Shown: positions 34,262 to 42,927, counted from the first letter of the stretch. The stretch is 51,105 nt of DNA from Streptomyces endocoffeicus (GCF_016741935.1 NZ_JAERRG010000049.1:1-51105), one strand, 5' to 3'. Made by a program: numbers and translations. Notes: generated from the sequence alone by a model not told the origin.

Positions 34262-35829
34262 ACCGCACCACCCTGTCCCTGATCGGCGCGGCCACGGCGC
34301 TGGCCGCCGTCACCGGCGTCGCGGCCCTCACGGGGGGCTCCTCCGACGACGCGGACGCTTCCGCGAAGGCCGCCACCCGGCTGCCCGTGCAGCGCTCGAC
34401 GCTGCTGTGCCCGACGCCCTCCTCCTCGGATGTGAGCAGCACCACCTACACCGCGTACACGCCCAAGCGGGACGGCGTGGACGCCAAGGACGGCGCCGCC
34501 GAACTGCTGCCCGCCCAGAGCCCCGCTGACGACACGACGGATCCCGGCGGCGACGGCGGCGGTAAGGACGACGGCAAGAACGGTAAGGACGGCGGGAAGG
34601 GCGGCCAGGCGGCCCCGGGCGGCGACAAGCCCGTGCTGCCCCTGAAGGAGCCCGGCAAGCCCGTCACCACCGAGGAGAGCAGCGCGGGCGCGCCCGCGCT
34701 CATCGGCACCGCCGACGGCCGCTTCGCACCCGGCTGGACCGTCCAGCAGACCACCACGATCGACGCGGGCAGCGGGCGAGGCCTCCTGGGCACCGCGTGC
34801 ACCGCGCCCGACACGGACTTCTGGCTCCCCGGCGTCAGCACCGACCGGAACCGCCAGGACTTCGTCCACCTGACGAACCCGGACGACGCCGCGGCCGAGG
34901 TGGACCTGAAGCTCTACGGACCGAGCGGCCGGCTGAAGCCCTCCACCGACGAAGCGATCACGGTCCCGCCGCGCTCCACGGTCCCGGTCCTGCTCTCGAC
35001 CCTCACCGACCAGCGGGCGGCCGGCGCCACACTCCACGTGACGGCCCGCACCGGCCGGATCGGCGCGGCCGTGCAGGCCATGGACCAGAAGGCGGGCGGC
35101 GACTGGCTCCCCGCCTCCGCCGTGCCCTCGACGAGCGTCGCGATCCCCGGCATCCCCAAGGACGCCACCTCGGCCCGCCTGATCGTCTTCGCGCCCGGGT
35201 CCGACGACGCGGACCTCAAGGTGCGGCTGGCCGGGCCGAACAACGCGATCACCCCGGCCGGGCATGAGTCGCTGCACGTCAAGAGCGGAATGACGGCCGC
35301 GATCGACCTCGGCGACGTGACCAAGGGCGAGCCCGGCTCGCTGCTGCTCACCCCCGAGGGCGGCGAGGGCCCGGCCACACCGGTCGTGGCCGCGCTCCAG
35401 GTGACCCGGGGCAAGGGGAGCGACCAGGAGACGGCGTTCATCCCCGCGACCGCCGCGATCGAGCGCAGCGCCACCGCGGCCGACAACCGCACCAAGGGCT
35501 CCACGCTCTCCCTGGTGGCGCCGCGCGCGTCCGCCAAGGTGCGGATCACCGCCTCGGCGGGCGCGGGGGGCGGCAGCCCGGTCAGCAAGACCTACGAGGT
35601 CAAGGGCGGCACCACCAAGGCTCTGGAGCCCCCGCGCCCGACCTCGGGCAAGGGCCCGTACGCGGTGACGGTCGAGCGGCTCTCCGGCGGCCCGGTGCAC
35701 GCCTCGCGGATGCTGGCACTGTCGGAGGGCGGGGTGCCGATGTTCACGATCCAGTCGCTGCCGGACGACCGCGGCACGGTCGCGGTCCCCGAGGCGGGCC
35801 AGGACCTGTCCCTGCTCAACGACGACTAG
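34258..35829 (+). CDS. DUF5719 family exported protein
   Basis: A 523-aa protein starting with a short signal peptide or membrane anchor (residues about 8-27, ending in LTGGSSDD). A low-complexity Gly/Asp/Lys segment (about 95-125) precedes an all-beta-looking region with paired immunoglobulin-like strands, for example DFWLPGVSTDRNRQDFVHL. It matches the uncharacterised DUF5719 family as I recall it. The ATG overlaps the stop of the glycosyltransferase gene, so the two are made together; it may be the extracytoplasmic partner of that enzyme. A copy of the dispersed element follows its stop codon. Confidence 0.82.
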   Translation: MNRTTLSLIGAATALAAVTGVAALTGGSSDDADASAKAATRLPVQRSTLLCPTPSSSDVSSTTYTAYTPKRDGVDAKDGAAELLPAQSPADDTTDPGGDGGGKDDGKNGKDGGKGGQAAPGGDKPVLPLKEPGKPVTTEESSAGAPALIGTADGRFAPGWTVQQTTTIDAGSGRGLLGTACTAPDTDFWLPGVSTDRNRQDFVHLTNPDDAAAEVDLKLYGPSGRLKPSTDEAITVPPRSTVPVLLSTLTDQRAAGATLHVTARTGRIGAAVQAMDQKAGGDWLPASAVPSTSVAIPGIPKDATSARLIVFAPGSDDADLKVRLAGPNNAITPAGHESLHVKSGMTAAIDLGDVTKGEPGSLLLTPEGGEGPATPVVAALQVTRGKGSDQETAFIPATAAIERSATAADNRTKGSTLSLVAPRASAKVRITASAGAGGGSPVSKTYEVKGGTTKALEPPRPTSGKGPYAVTVERLSGGPVHASRMLALSEGGVPMFTIQSLPDDRGTVAVPEAGQDLSLLNDD

Positions 35830-35849
35830 GGCGGCGCTGGAGCCTCGCC

Positions 35850-35965
35850 TTCCAGCCCTTCCGGCGTTTGGCCTTCCAGCCCCTCCGGCGTTTGAGGAGC
35901 GGGGTCTGGGGCGGAGCCCCAGTTGTGGGAAGGGGCGGGGAGGGGAGCAGCCCGCCGCAGGCGCC
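35850..35965 (+). repeat. Dispersed intergenic element, copy C
   Basis: A truncated first module (CTTCCGGCGTTTGG) precedes a full one, CCCCTCCGGCGTTTGAGGAG (35880-35899), then GGGGTCTGGGGCGGAGCCCC and GGGAAGGGGCGGGG. It starts 20 bp after the DUF5719 stop and lies in the gap towards the convergent zincin-like gene. Same orientation as the other copies. Confidence 0.75.
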
Positions 35966-36064
35966 ACGACCCGCCGGACGCCTCCTGGCCCTGCCGGTAC
36001 GGGCCCGTACGGCGTGCCCGCCGCCCCCGCCCGTACCGCGGCCTACTCCCGCCCGTACCGCGAC

Positions 36065-36556
36065 CTAGTCCTGCCCGTACCGCGGATCCACGGACTCCGG
36101 CGCCAGCCCCAGCAGCTCCGCCACCTGCTCGACCACGACCTCGTGCACCAGCAGCGCCCGCTCGTCCCGGTTCTTCGCCCGGATCTCGACCGGGCGGCGG
36201 TAGATCACGATCCGGTCCGGCGCGTCCCCGCGGGCCGCGATAAAGCGCCCGAGCGGCACGGACTCGCCGTCCCAGCCGTCCGCTCCGCCGTGCCCGTCCG
36301 GGCCACCGCCCGGCCCCGGGCCGCCGAGCCCCGACGTGGGCACCTCGAGCACCGTGAAGTCGACCCCGGACAGCTGTGGCCAGCGTCTCTCCAGCCGCTC
36401 CGCCGAGTCCTGCACAAGATCGACGAAGGACTCCGCGCGGCTGACCGAGAGCGGCACCTGGGGAGGCGCGATGGGGCCGCGCATACCTCGTCCGTGGCGA
36501 TCGCGACGACGGGGACGCGGCTCGGACTGGTGGGGGTGTACGGGGCTGGTCATCAC
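36065..36556 (-). CDS. Zincin-fold (metallopeptidase-like) protein lacking the second metal His
   Basis: A 163-aa protein of the small zincin family (Pfam Zincin_1-type), matching the conserved gene between whiB and DUF3499 in actinobacteria (Rv3259 in M. tuberculosis, from memory). Recognisable segments are FVDLVQDSAERLERRWP and RDERALLVHEVVVEQVAELLG. In active members the last one reads HExxHxxG; here it is H138-E139-V-V-V142, so the second His is replaced by Val. Catalysis is therefore doubtful. A Gly/Pro-rich insert sits at residues 75-95. ATG 36556 is used, with residue 25 (ATG) possible as well. Confidence 0.78.
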   Translation of the reverse strand: MMTSPVHPHQSEPRPRRRDRHGRGMRGPIAPPQVPLSVSRAESFVDLVQDSAERLERRWPQLSGVDFTVLEVPTSGLGGPGPGGGPDGHGGADGWDGESVPLGRFIAARGDAPDRIVIYRRPVEIRAKNRDERALLVHEVVVEQVAELLGLAPESVDPRYGQD

Positions 36557-36872
36557 TCCGAGGGTAGCCGTCGTAGCCCCGCCCTCATGCGCTTACCGGA
36601 CAGCCGTGCCGGATGTCGCCAAATGAACATTCCAGCCATGCTTGGGTCCAAAAACGGACGTCTCTTGGGTCGCTTCCCTGGCCCAGGATGATCCCTCTCG
36701 GTTCGAGTGCTGACCGGATTCGTTGTCGGCGGTTCCGGCCGCGTCGGCGGTCCACGCTGGTCAGCCAGTAAGTTCACGTTTCGGGTGCACGGTGCGAACC
36801 GGGACGACACGGCGGAGTGAGCTGGTGGAGAGTCGTCGCGGCCCGCTCAAGAGTGCGGTACCGTCCAACGTC
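36557..36872. promoter_or_regulatory. Divergent gap between zincin-like and DUF3499 genes
   Basis: The 316-bp gap holds promoters for both divergent genes. The segment 36604-36665 is AT-richer than its surroundings. No exact -35/-10 pair or inverted repeat stands out to me. Confidence 0.35.
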
Positions 36873-37274
36873 GTGAGCCCTGTACGTCGCTGTTCGCGCA
36901 CCGCCTGCGGCCGCCCCGCCGTCGCGACGCTGACGTACGTCTATGCGGATTCGACCGCCGTCCTCGGGCCACTCGCCACCTACGCCGAGCCCCACTGCTA
37001 CGACCTGTGCTCGGAGCACTCCGAGCGGCTGACCGCCCCACGCGGCTGGGAGGTCGTCCGGCTCGCCGTCGACAGCGGCCCGCCCCGGCCCAGCGGTGAC
37101 GATCTGGAGGCGCTGGCCAACGCGGTCCGCGAGGCCGCCCGCCCGCCTGAGCGCGCGGCGGGGGCGGCGGCCGGTTCCGGGGGATCCGGGGGCGGACACG
37201 GCGGCCGGGAGGGCGATCCGCGTGAGGTCGCGCGCCGCGGCCATCTGCGGGTCCTGCGGTCGCCCGAGCCCTGA
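36873..37274 (+). CDS. DUF3499 family protein (zinc-ribbon-like)
   Basis: A 133-aa actinobacterial protein of unknown function. The first 50 residues carry C7-x4-C12 and H41-C42-x3-C46-x2-H49, a pattern suggesting a bound zinc. The C-terminal third is Gly/Ala-rich and ends with a short basic segment (VARRGHLRVLR). GTG 36873 starts the conserved MSPVRRCSR. From memory, a DUF3499 gene (Rv3258c) also sits next to manB in mycobacteria. It could be a small nucleic-acid or protein-binding factor; nothing in the sequence decides this. Confidence 0.85.
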   Translation: MSPVRRCSRTACGRPAVATLTYVYADSTAVLGPLATYAEPHCYDLCSEHSERLTAPRGWEVVRLAVDSGPPRPSGDDLEALANAVREAARPPERAAGAAAGSGGSGGGHGGREGDPREVARRGHLRVLRSPEP

Positions 37275-37477
37275 TCGGCTTTCGCTCCGGCGATCTCCCG
37301 CAACCTTCCCGCGATCTCCCGCGATCTTCCCGCGTTCCGCGGCGTTCCCCGGGATCACTTGCTGACGGAGCATTGACTGTGACTTGGCGCGGACACGACC
37401 ATGCCTGCACCCCAGGGTCCTCCGTTTCCGCATCTCGGATGTGACCTTCCAGGGATGGCCCATGCCGGGAGGCCCGT

Positions 37478-39094
37478 GTGTTCGTGCAGCAGTTGGACCC
37501 CGTCGCCGATTCACTCTCCCTGTCCGCCCTCGTCGCCGCCCTTCCCCTCGTCACCGTCCTCGTCCTGCTCGGCGGGGTGCGGATGCGCGCCTACTACGCG
37601 GGCCCCATAGGGCTCGTCGTCGCCGCCCTCGTCGCCTGCCTCCCGTACGGGATGCCCGTCGGCCAGACCGTCTCCAGCGCCGCCCAAGGGGTGCTCTTCG
37701 GCCTCTTCCCCATCCTGTGGATCGTCGTCAACGCCCTGTGGGTGTACCGGATGACCGTCCGTACCGACCATTTCGACGTGCTGCGCCGCTCCTTCGGCCG
37801 GCTCTCTGACGACCCCCGCATCCAGGCCCTCGTCATCGCCTTCTGTTTCGGTGCGCTCCTGGAGGCCCTCGCCGGGTTCGGCGCACCGGTGGCGATCTGC
37901 TCGGTCATGCTCGTGGCGCTCGGCTTCGACCCGGTGCGCGCCGCCGTCGTCGCGCTCGTCGCCAATACCGCGCCGGTCGCCTTCGGCGCCATGGCCACCC
38001 CGGTGGTGACGCTCGCTCAGGTCACCGGGCTGCCGCTGGACTCCGTGGCCTCCTTAGTGGGCCGGCAGACCCCGCTGCTCGCCCTCGTCGTTCCGCTGCT
38101 GCTGGTCGCGCTCGTCGACGGGCGGCGCGGGCTGCGCGAGACCTGGGCGCCCGCGCTCGCCTGTGGGGTCGCCTTCGCCATCGCCCAGTTCACCGTCTCC
38201 AACTACCTCTCCGTCCAGCTCGCCGACATCGCGGCGGCGCTGGTCGGCGCGGCCGTGCTGATGGCCGTGCCCGCTGCCCGCCGCCCGGCCGAGGAGCCGG
38301 TGCGCGCCGCCGTGCTCACCGGCGTACGCAGCGACGACCTGGACCGCGAGGACCCGCGCCGGGAGGTGGTGCGCGCCTACGCCCCGTACGCGCTCATCGT
38401 CGCGATCTTCTCCATCGCCCAGATCGGCCCGGTCAAGGACCTCCTGGCCAAGGCCACCCGCACCTTCGACTGGCCCTTCCTGGACGTCGCCGACCCCGGC
38501 GGAAAGGCGGTGGGCGCCAACGTCTTCTCGATGCCGCTGATCGCCACTGGCGGCACCCTGGTGCTGGTGGCCGGAGTGGCCACCGCCGCCGTCCTCAAGG
38601 TGACCGCGGGCGACGCCCTGCGGGAGTGGGCCGCCACGGTGCGCGAACTGCGTCATGCGATCCTTACGGTCACTTCGGTGCTCGCGCTCGCCTATGTCAT
38701 GAATCTCTCCGGGCAGGCCGCCACCATCGGTCACTTCGTCGCGGCCGCCGGGGCCGGACTGGCCTTCCTCTCCCCGGTGCTCGGCTGGTTCGGCGTCGCC
38801 GTCTCCGGCTCGGACACCTCCGCGAACGCCCTCTTCGGCGCTCTCCAGGTGACCGCCGCCCGTGAGTCCGGGCTGTCCCCGGATCTGCTGGCCGCCGCCA
38901 ACAGCTCGGGCGGGGTGCTCGGCAAGATGATCTCCCCGCAGAACCTCACCATCGCGTGTGCGGCGGTCGGTCTGAAGGGGCGCGAGGGCGATCTGCTCCG
39001 TAAGGTGCTGCCGTGGAGCCTCGTGCTGCTGCTGGTGATGTGCCTGATCGTCGTCGCGCAGTCGTCGTTCCTGCTGGGCTGGATGCTGCCGTGA
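37478..39094 (+). CDS. L-lactate permease (LctP/GlcA family) with an in-frame TTA codon
   Basis: A 538-aa polytopic membrane protein with about 12-14 helices. CFGALLEALAGFGAPVAICS is the signature segment, and SGSDTSANALFGALQ and SSGGVLGKMISPQNLTIAC match the lactate permease family; it should import L-lactate or glycolate with protons. The start is GTG 37478 with GGGAGG 5 nt upstream. Codon 193 (38054-38056) is TTA, the only in-frame TTA I found in the window; translation should therefore need the bldA tRNA. Synteny with mycobacteria lacks this gene, so it is probably a later insertion between DUF3499 and manB. Confidence 0.92.
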   Translation: MFVQQLDPVADSLSLSALVAALPLVTVLVLLGGVRMRAYYAGPIGLVVAALVACLPYGMPVGQTVSSAAQGVLFGLFPILWIVVNALWVYRMTVRTDHFDVLRRSFGRLSDDPRIQALVIAFCFGALLEALAGFGAPVAICSVMLVALGFDPVRAAVVALVANTAPVAFGAMATPVVTLAQVTGLPLDSVASLVGRQTPLLALVVPLLLVALVDGRRGLRETWAPALACGVAFAIAQFTVSNYLSVQLADIAAALVGAAVLMAVPAARRPAEEPVRAAVLTGVRSDDLDREDPRREVVRAYAPYALIVAIFSIAQIGPVKDLLAKATRTFDWPFLDVADPGGKAVGANVFSMPLIATGGTLVLVAGVATAAVLKVTAGDALREWAATVRELRHAILTVTSVLALAYVMNLSGQAATIGHFVAAAGAGLAFLSPVLGWFGVAVSGSDTSANALFGALQVTAARESGLSPDLLAAANSSGGVLGKMISPQNLTIACAAVGLKGREGDLLRKVLPWSLVLLLVMCLIVVAQSSFLLGWMLP

Positions 39095-39198
39095 CCCGGG
39101 CCGGGGATGGCCCCGTGGCGGGCCGCGCAAGTTGGCCGACAGCACGCCGCGCGACGGGGCTCACAGTTCCGACCCAGGTCCTGCGGGTAGGTTTTGAG

Positions 39199-39253
39199 GT
39201 CCGCAGGGACGTACGCGGAGACGTCCGCAGGGACGTACGCGGAGACGTCCGCA
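39199..39253 (+). repeat. 24-bp tandem repeat upstream of manB
   Basis: A unit starting GTCCGCAGGGACGTACGCGG is repeated exactly at 39199-39222 and 39223-39246, then in part to 39253. It ends 36 bp before the manB start, so it lies in the leader or promoter. The repeat contains GGACGTACG and could form nested hairpins. Confidence 0.7.
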
Positions 39254-39289
39254 AGACATCTCCACCAGGACCTCCAGAAGGGGTTGGCT

Positions 39290-40648
39290 GTGCCCGACTT
39301 GTCGCAGATCGTGAAGGCTTACGACGTGCGCGGTGTGGTCCCGGACCAGTGGGACGAGTCGCTCGCCGAACTCTTCGGCGCCGCCTTCGCCCGGGTGACC
39401 GACGCGGACGCGATCGTCGTCGGCCATGACATGCGCCCCTCCTCGCCCGGTCTGGCGCGGGCCTTCGCGCGCGGCGCCGCCTCGCTCGGGGTGGATGTGA
39501 CCGAGATCGGACTGTGCTCGACCGATCAGCTCTACTTCGCGAGCGGATATCTCAACCTGCCCGGCGCGATGTTCACCGCCAGCCACAACCCCGCGCGGTA
39601 CAACGGCATCAAGATGTGCCGCGCGGGCGCCGCCCCCATCGGCCAGGACAGCGGGCTCGGCGAGATCCGCGCCCTGGTGGAGGGATGGGCGGACAGCGGC
39701 GCGCCCGAGCCCGCCGCCGAGGCCGGCACCATCACCCAGCGGGACGTCCTCGACGACTACGCCGCCCATCTGCGCTCGCTGGTGGACCTGACCGCCATCC
39801 GGCCGCTGAAGGTCGTCGTGGACGCGGGCAACGGCATGGGGGGCCACACCGTCCCGACCGTCTTCGAGGGGCTCCCGCTCGAGCTCGACGCCCTCTTCTT
39901 CGAGCTGGACGGCACCTTCCCCAACCACGAGGCCAACCCCCTCGACCCCAAGAACATCGTCGATCTGCAGGCCCGGGTCCGGGAGACCGGCGCCGACATC
40001 GGGCTCGCCTTCGACGGCGACGCCGACCGCTGCTTCGTCGTGGACGGGCGCGGCGAGCCGGTGTCCCCCTCCGCCATCACCGCCCTGGTCGCCTCCCGTG
40101 AGCTGGCCAAGCACCCGGGCGGGACGGTCATCCACAACTGCATCACCTCCTGGTCGGTCCCCGAGGTCGTCAAGGAGAACGGCGGCACCCCCGTCCGCAC
40201 CCGCGTGGGCCACTCCTTCATCAAGGCCGAGATGGCCCGCTCCGGCGCGATCTTCGGCGGCGAGCACTCCGCGCACTACTACTTCCGCGACTTCTGGAAC
40301 GCGGACACCGGCATGCTGGCCGCCCTCCACGTCCTGGCCGCACTCGGCGGCCAGAAGGGCCCGCTGTCGGACCTGGTCGCCCAGTACGACCGGTACGCGG
40401 CCTCCGGCGAGATCAACAGCACCGTCGACGACCAGGCCGGGCGCATGGAGGCCGTCAAGGCGGCGTACGAGCGCCGCGAGGGCGCCGAACTCGACGAACT
40501 CGACGGCCTTACGGTCACCACCCCCAACTGGTGGTTCAATCTCCGCCCCTCCAACACCGAGCCGCTCCTCCGCCTGAACGTCGAGGCCCGGGACCAGGAG
40601 ACGGCGGCCGAGGTCCGCGACGAGGTCCTCTCCATCGTCCGCGCCTAG
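39290..40648 (+). CDS. manB: Phosphomannomutase/phosphoglucomutase
   Basis: A 452-aa alpha-D-phosphohexomutase interconverting mannose-6-phosphate and mannose-1-phosphate. The phosphoserine is S98 in FTASHNPARYNG; the metal loop is FDGDADRCFV; the sugar-specificity loop is GGEHSAHYYF; the phosphate-binding loop is RPSNTEPLLR. All four domains are complete. GTG 39290 has AGAAGGGG at 5-6 nt, which settles the start. The gene corresponds, from memory, to SCO3028 and Rv3257c. It lies in the same direction as the SIS protein and manA, but a strong terminator separates them. Confidence 0.95.
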   Translation: MPDLSQIVKAYDVRGVVPDQWDESLAELFGAAFARVTDADAIVVGHDMRPSSPGLARAFARGAASLGVDVTEIGLCSTDQLYFASGYLNLPGAMFTASHNPARYNGIKMCRAGAAPIGQDSGLGEIRALVEGWADSGAPEPAAEAGTITQRDVLDDYAAHLRSLVDLTAIRPLKVVVDAGNGMGGHTVPTVFEGLPLELDALFFELDGTFPNHEANPLDPKNIVDLQARVRETGADIGLAFDGDADRCFVVDGRGEPVSPSAITALVASRELAKHPGGTVIHNCITSWSVPEVVKENGGTPVRTRVGHSFIKAEMARSGAIFGGEHSAHYYFRDFWNADTGMLAALHVLAALGGQKGPLSDLVAQYDRYAASGEINSTVDDQAGRMEAVKAAYERREGAELDELDGLTVTTPNWWFNLRPSNTEPLLRLNVEARDQETAAEVRDEVLSIVRA

Positions 40649-41336
40649 CCCTTAAGGCGGCCGCCGCGCGGCCGATCCGGCCGGTCCGGCTCCTCGACGG
40701 GCTCATCCGCCTCCTCCGGGAGGCGGATGAGCCCGTGGGGAGTCCCGCACGTCCTCACGGCTGTCGACGCGCGGCCGTCCCCTCCTCCGGGAGGCGGACG
40801 GGCCGTAGGGAGCCCCGCACCCCCCTTACGACTGTCCTCACGCGGCCGTAGGGGCTGCGAGGGGACGGTCCCGGCGTCCATACGGGGTCGGGACGTCCTT
40901 ACGGCGGTCGGCGCGGCCGACCCGCCCGCCCCTCAGGTAGGTCCGCGGCTCCGCGGGGAGGCCCGCAGGCGGCCCTTGCGGTCGTCCGCCTCATGCAGGC
41001 CCAGGGCGCCCTTACGAAGCCCGCGACGCCCTGTCGGGTCACACCCTCTTAGGAGGGCCCGCGGCCTTACGGAGGGCCCGCGGCGCCGTACCGGAGGTCC
41101 GCACGCCCTTACGGAGTCCCGCGGGTCCTGCGGCTGTCCGCGCGCGGCTCCCGCAGCCCTCGCAGAAGCCCCCGTGCCCTTACGGAGGCCCGTGCGCAGG
41201 ACCCGCACCCGCTACGGGGGCCCTCGGGAGCCCCCGGGCTCCGGTTGTACACCGGCGGCGCCCCGGGCCCGCCCGGCGGTACGCTGACCTCGCCGGACCG
41301 ATGTCCGGCTGGACCCATACCCGAAGGGACGCCCCC
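40649..41336. other. 688-bp gap with hairpins and repeated CCTTACGG
   Basis: No convincing gene. It begins with a perfect terminator hairpin (40699-40734) and a second, imperfect one built from the same CCTCCTCCGGGAGGCGGA core (40778-40802). CCTTACGG then occurs at 40897, 41065, 41107 and 41178, with near matches at 40826 and 41010. A 186-codon open frame crosses the region but is Arg/Pro-rich, has no family motif, and looks like a GC artefact. Confidence 0.55.
40699..40734 (+). terminator. manB terminator hairpin
   Basis: A perfect 16-bp stem (40699-40714 with 40719-40734) closes a TCCG tetraloop 50 bp after the manB stop. Stable and GC-rich, without a T tract. Confidence 0.85.
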
Positions 41337-41519
41337 ATGCCGCTCGAAGCCGGTCTTCTGGAGATCCTCGCCTGCCCGGCGTGCCACGCCCCGCTGCGCG
41401 AGGAGCAGTCCCCGGAGACCCTCGAGCTGGTGTGCACGGGCGAGGGGTGCGGTCTCGCGTACCCCGTGCGGGACGGCATCCCCGTGCTGCTCGTCGACGA
41501 GGCGCGCCGCCCGGCCTGA
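41337..41519 (+). CDS. Trm112-like zinc-ribbon protein
   Basis: A 60-aa protein of the Trm112/YcaR family. Zinc ligands are C13-x2-C16 and C33-x4-C38, and the C terminus has the hallmark YPVRDGIPVLL. In eukaryotes Trm112 activates methyltransferases; in bacteria the role is mostly unknown. ATG 41337 has GAAGGGA 8 nt upstream. It lies 100 bp before the SIS-domain gene, as in many actinobacteria, so it may be an accessory factor of this sugar-phosphate operon; that is inference. Confidence 0.9.
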   Translation: MPLEAGLLEILACPACHAPLREEQSPETLELVCTGEGCGLAYPVRDGIPVLLVDEARRPA

Positions 41520-41619
41520 CCCGCCGGTCCGCCGGGCCCCAGCCCCGCGCGGTCCCACGCGTAAGCCCCGCGCGATCCCACGCGTACCGCCCGCCACGGC
41601 GATCGGAGGCCGAAGCACG

Positions 41620-42927
41620 ATGCTCGACGAATCCCTCCTCGACGCCCCCGAGGCGCTCGCCCGCGCGGATACCCGCGGACTGCTGCGCGGGGCCGCCGAG
41701 GCCGGTGCCCGCGTCCGTACCGCCGCCCGGCACGCCACCGAGGCCGGGATAGGCGACCTCAAGCCGGACGGGCGCCCGCGCGCCGTCATGGTCGCGGGCC
41801 CGGGGGCGGCCGGAAGCTGCACCGCCGATCTCCTCGGCGCGCTCAGCGGAGGCAATTGCCCGGTCAGCCTGATCGCGCCCACCGGCGTGGCCCCCGCGCC
41901 GGGCGCGCTGCGCTGGACGCTGCCCGGCTGGGCGGGGCCGCTGGACCTGCTGGTCATCGCGACCCCGGACGGCACGGAACCGGGCCTTCCGCGTCTGGTC
42001 GAGCAGGCGTACCGCCGTGGCTGCGCCATCGTCTCCGTCGCCCCGGGCCAGTCCCCGCTGGCCGACGCGGTCGCGCAGGCCCGCGGCCTGACGGTGCCGC
42101 TGGCCACGGCGCCGAACGGCTCGGCCCCGTACGCCACCGGCGGGTACGGCACCGACCCCTACCGCGGGGACCCGCACGCGCCCGGCGCGACCGGCACCGA
42201 GGGCACCGCCCTCGCCGAGGGCGCCCTGGGCGACGCCCCCGCCCCGTACGGGACGCCATCCGTCCCGCAGCCCGTCGAGCCGCCCGGCACCGCCCCCGAC
42301 GAGATGACCGGTCCCGCGCTGCCCGGCACGCTGTGGGCCCTGCTCACCCCGCTGCTCCTGCTGGTCGACCGGATCGGCCTGGTGTCCGCGCCGCCCACCG
42401 CGCTGCAGCAGGTCGCCGACCGGCTCGACCAGGTCGCCGAGCGCTGTGGCCCGGCCATCGCCACCTACACCAACCCCGCCAAGACGCTCGCGGCCGAGCT
42501 CGCCGGGGCGCTTCCGCTGCTGTGGACCGAGGGCCCGGTCGCCGCCGCGACCGGACGGCGCTTCTCGGGGCTGCTCGCGGCGCTCGCCGGGCGCCCCGCG
42601 CTCGTCGCCGAGCTCCCCGGGGCGCTCGCCGCGCATGGCGCGCTGCTGACCGGGGCGTTCGCGGGCGGCGCCGACCCGGACGACTTCTTCCGCGACCGGG
42701 TGGAGGAGCCCGAGGCGCTCCGCGCCCGGATCGTGCTGCTCCACGACGAGCCGGTGGGCCCCGTCTCGGCCGTGCCGACCGCCCGGGAGCTCGCGCTGGC
42801 GCACGAGACCGCGTTCAGCGAGCTGGAACCGGCCGAGGGCACCCCACTGGAGAGCGCCGCGGAACTTCTCGCCATCACGGATTTCGCCGCCGTTTACCTC
42901 GCGCTCGCTTCGCCGGATAGAACTTGA
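41620..42927 (+). CDS. SIS-domain phosphosugar isomerase-like protein (PGI/PMI type)
   Basis: A 435-aa protein related to bifunctional phosphoglucose/phosphomannose isomerases. VMVAGPGAAGSCTADLL is the first sugar-phosphate loop, and YTNPAKTLAAELAGALPLLW starts the second SIS half; the C-terminal part (AVPTARELALAHETAFSE) resembles the bact-PGI_C domain. A Gly/Pro/Thr-rich insert (about 165-230) separates the halves. ATG 41620 has GGAGG 10 nt upstream. It precedes manA by about 100 bp; its mycobacterial counterpart (Rv3256c, from memory) has the same position. It may be a non-homologous second PMI or a regulatory protein; several catalytic residues cannot be confirmed by eye. Confidence 0.82.
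   Translation: MLDESLLDAPEALARADTRGLLRGAAEAGARVRTAARHATEAGIGDLKPDGRPRAVMVAGPGAAGSCTADLLGALSGGNCPVSLIAPTGVAPAPGALRWTLPGWAGPLDLLVIATPDGTEPGLPRLVEQAYRRGCAIVSVAPGQSPLADAVAQARGLTVPLATAPNGSAPYATGGYGTDPYRGDPHAPGATGTEGTALAEGALGDAPAPYGTPSVPQPVEPPGTAPDEMTGPALPGTLWALLTPLLLLVDRIGLVSAPPTALQQVADRLDQVAERCGPAIATYTNPAKTLAAELAGALPLLWTEGPVAAATGRRFSGLLAALAGRPALVAELPGALAAHGALLTGAFAGGADPDDFFRDRVEEPEALRARIVLLHDEPVGPVSAVPTARELALAHETAFSELEPAEGTPLESAAELLAITDFAAVYLALASPDRT

Noticed and set aside
40727..41287. A 186-codon frame in the gap after manB
   Set aside because: Arg/Pro/Gly-rich, spans a terminator hairpin and repeat octamers, no ribosome-binding site and no known motif.
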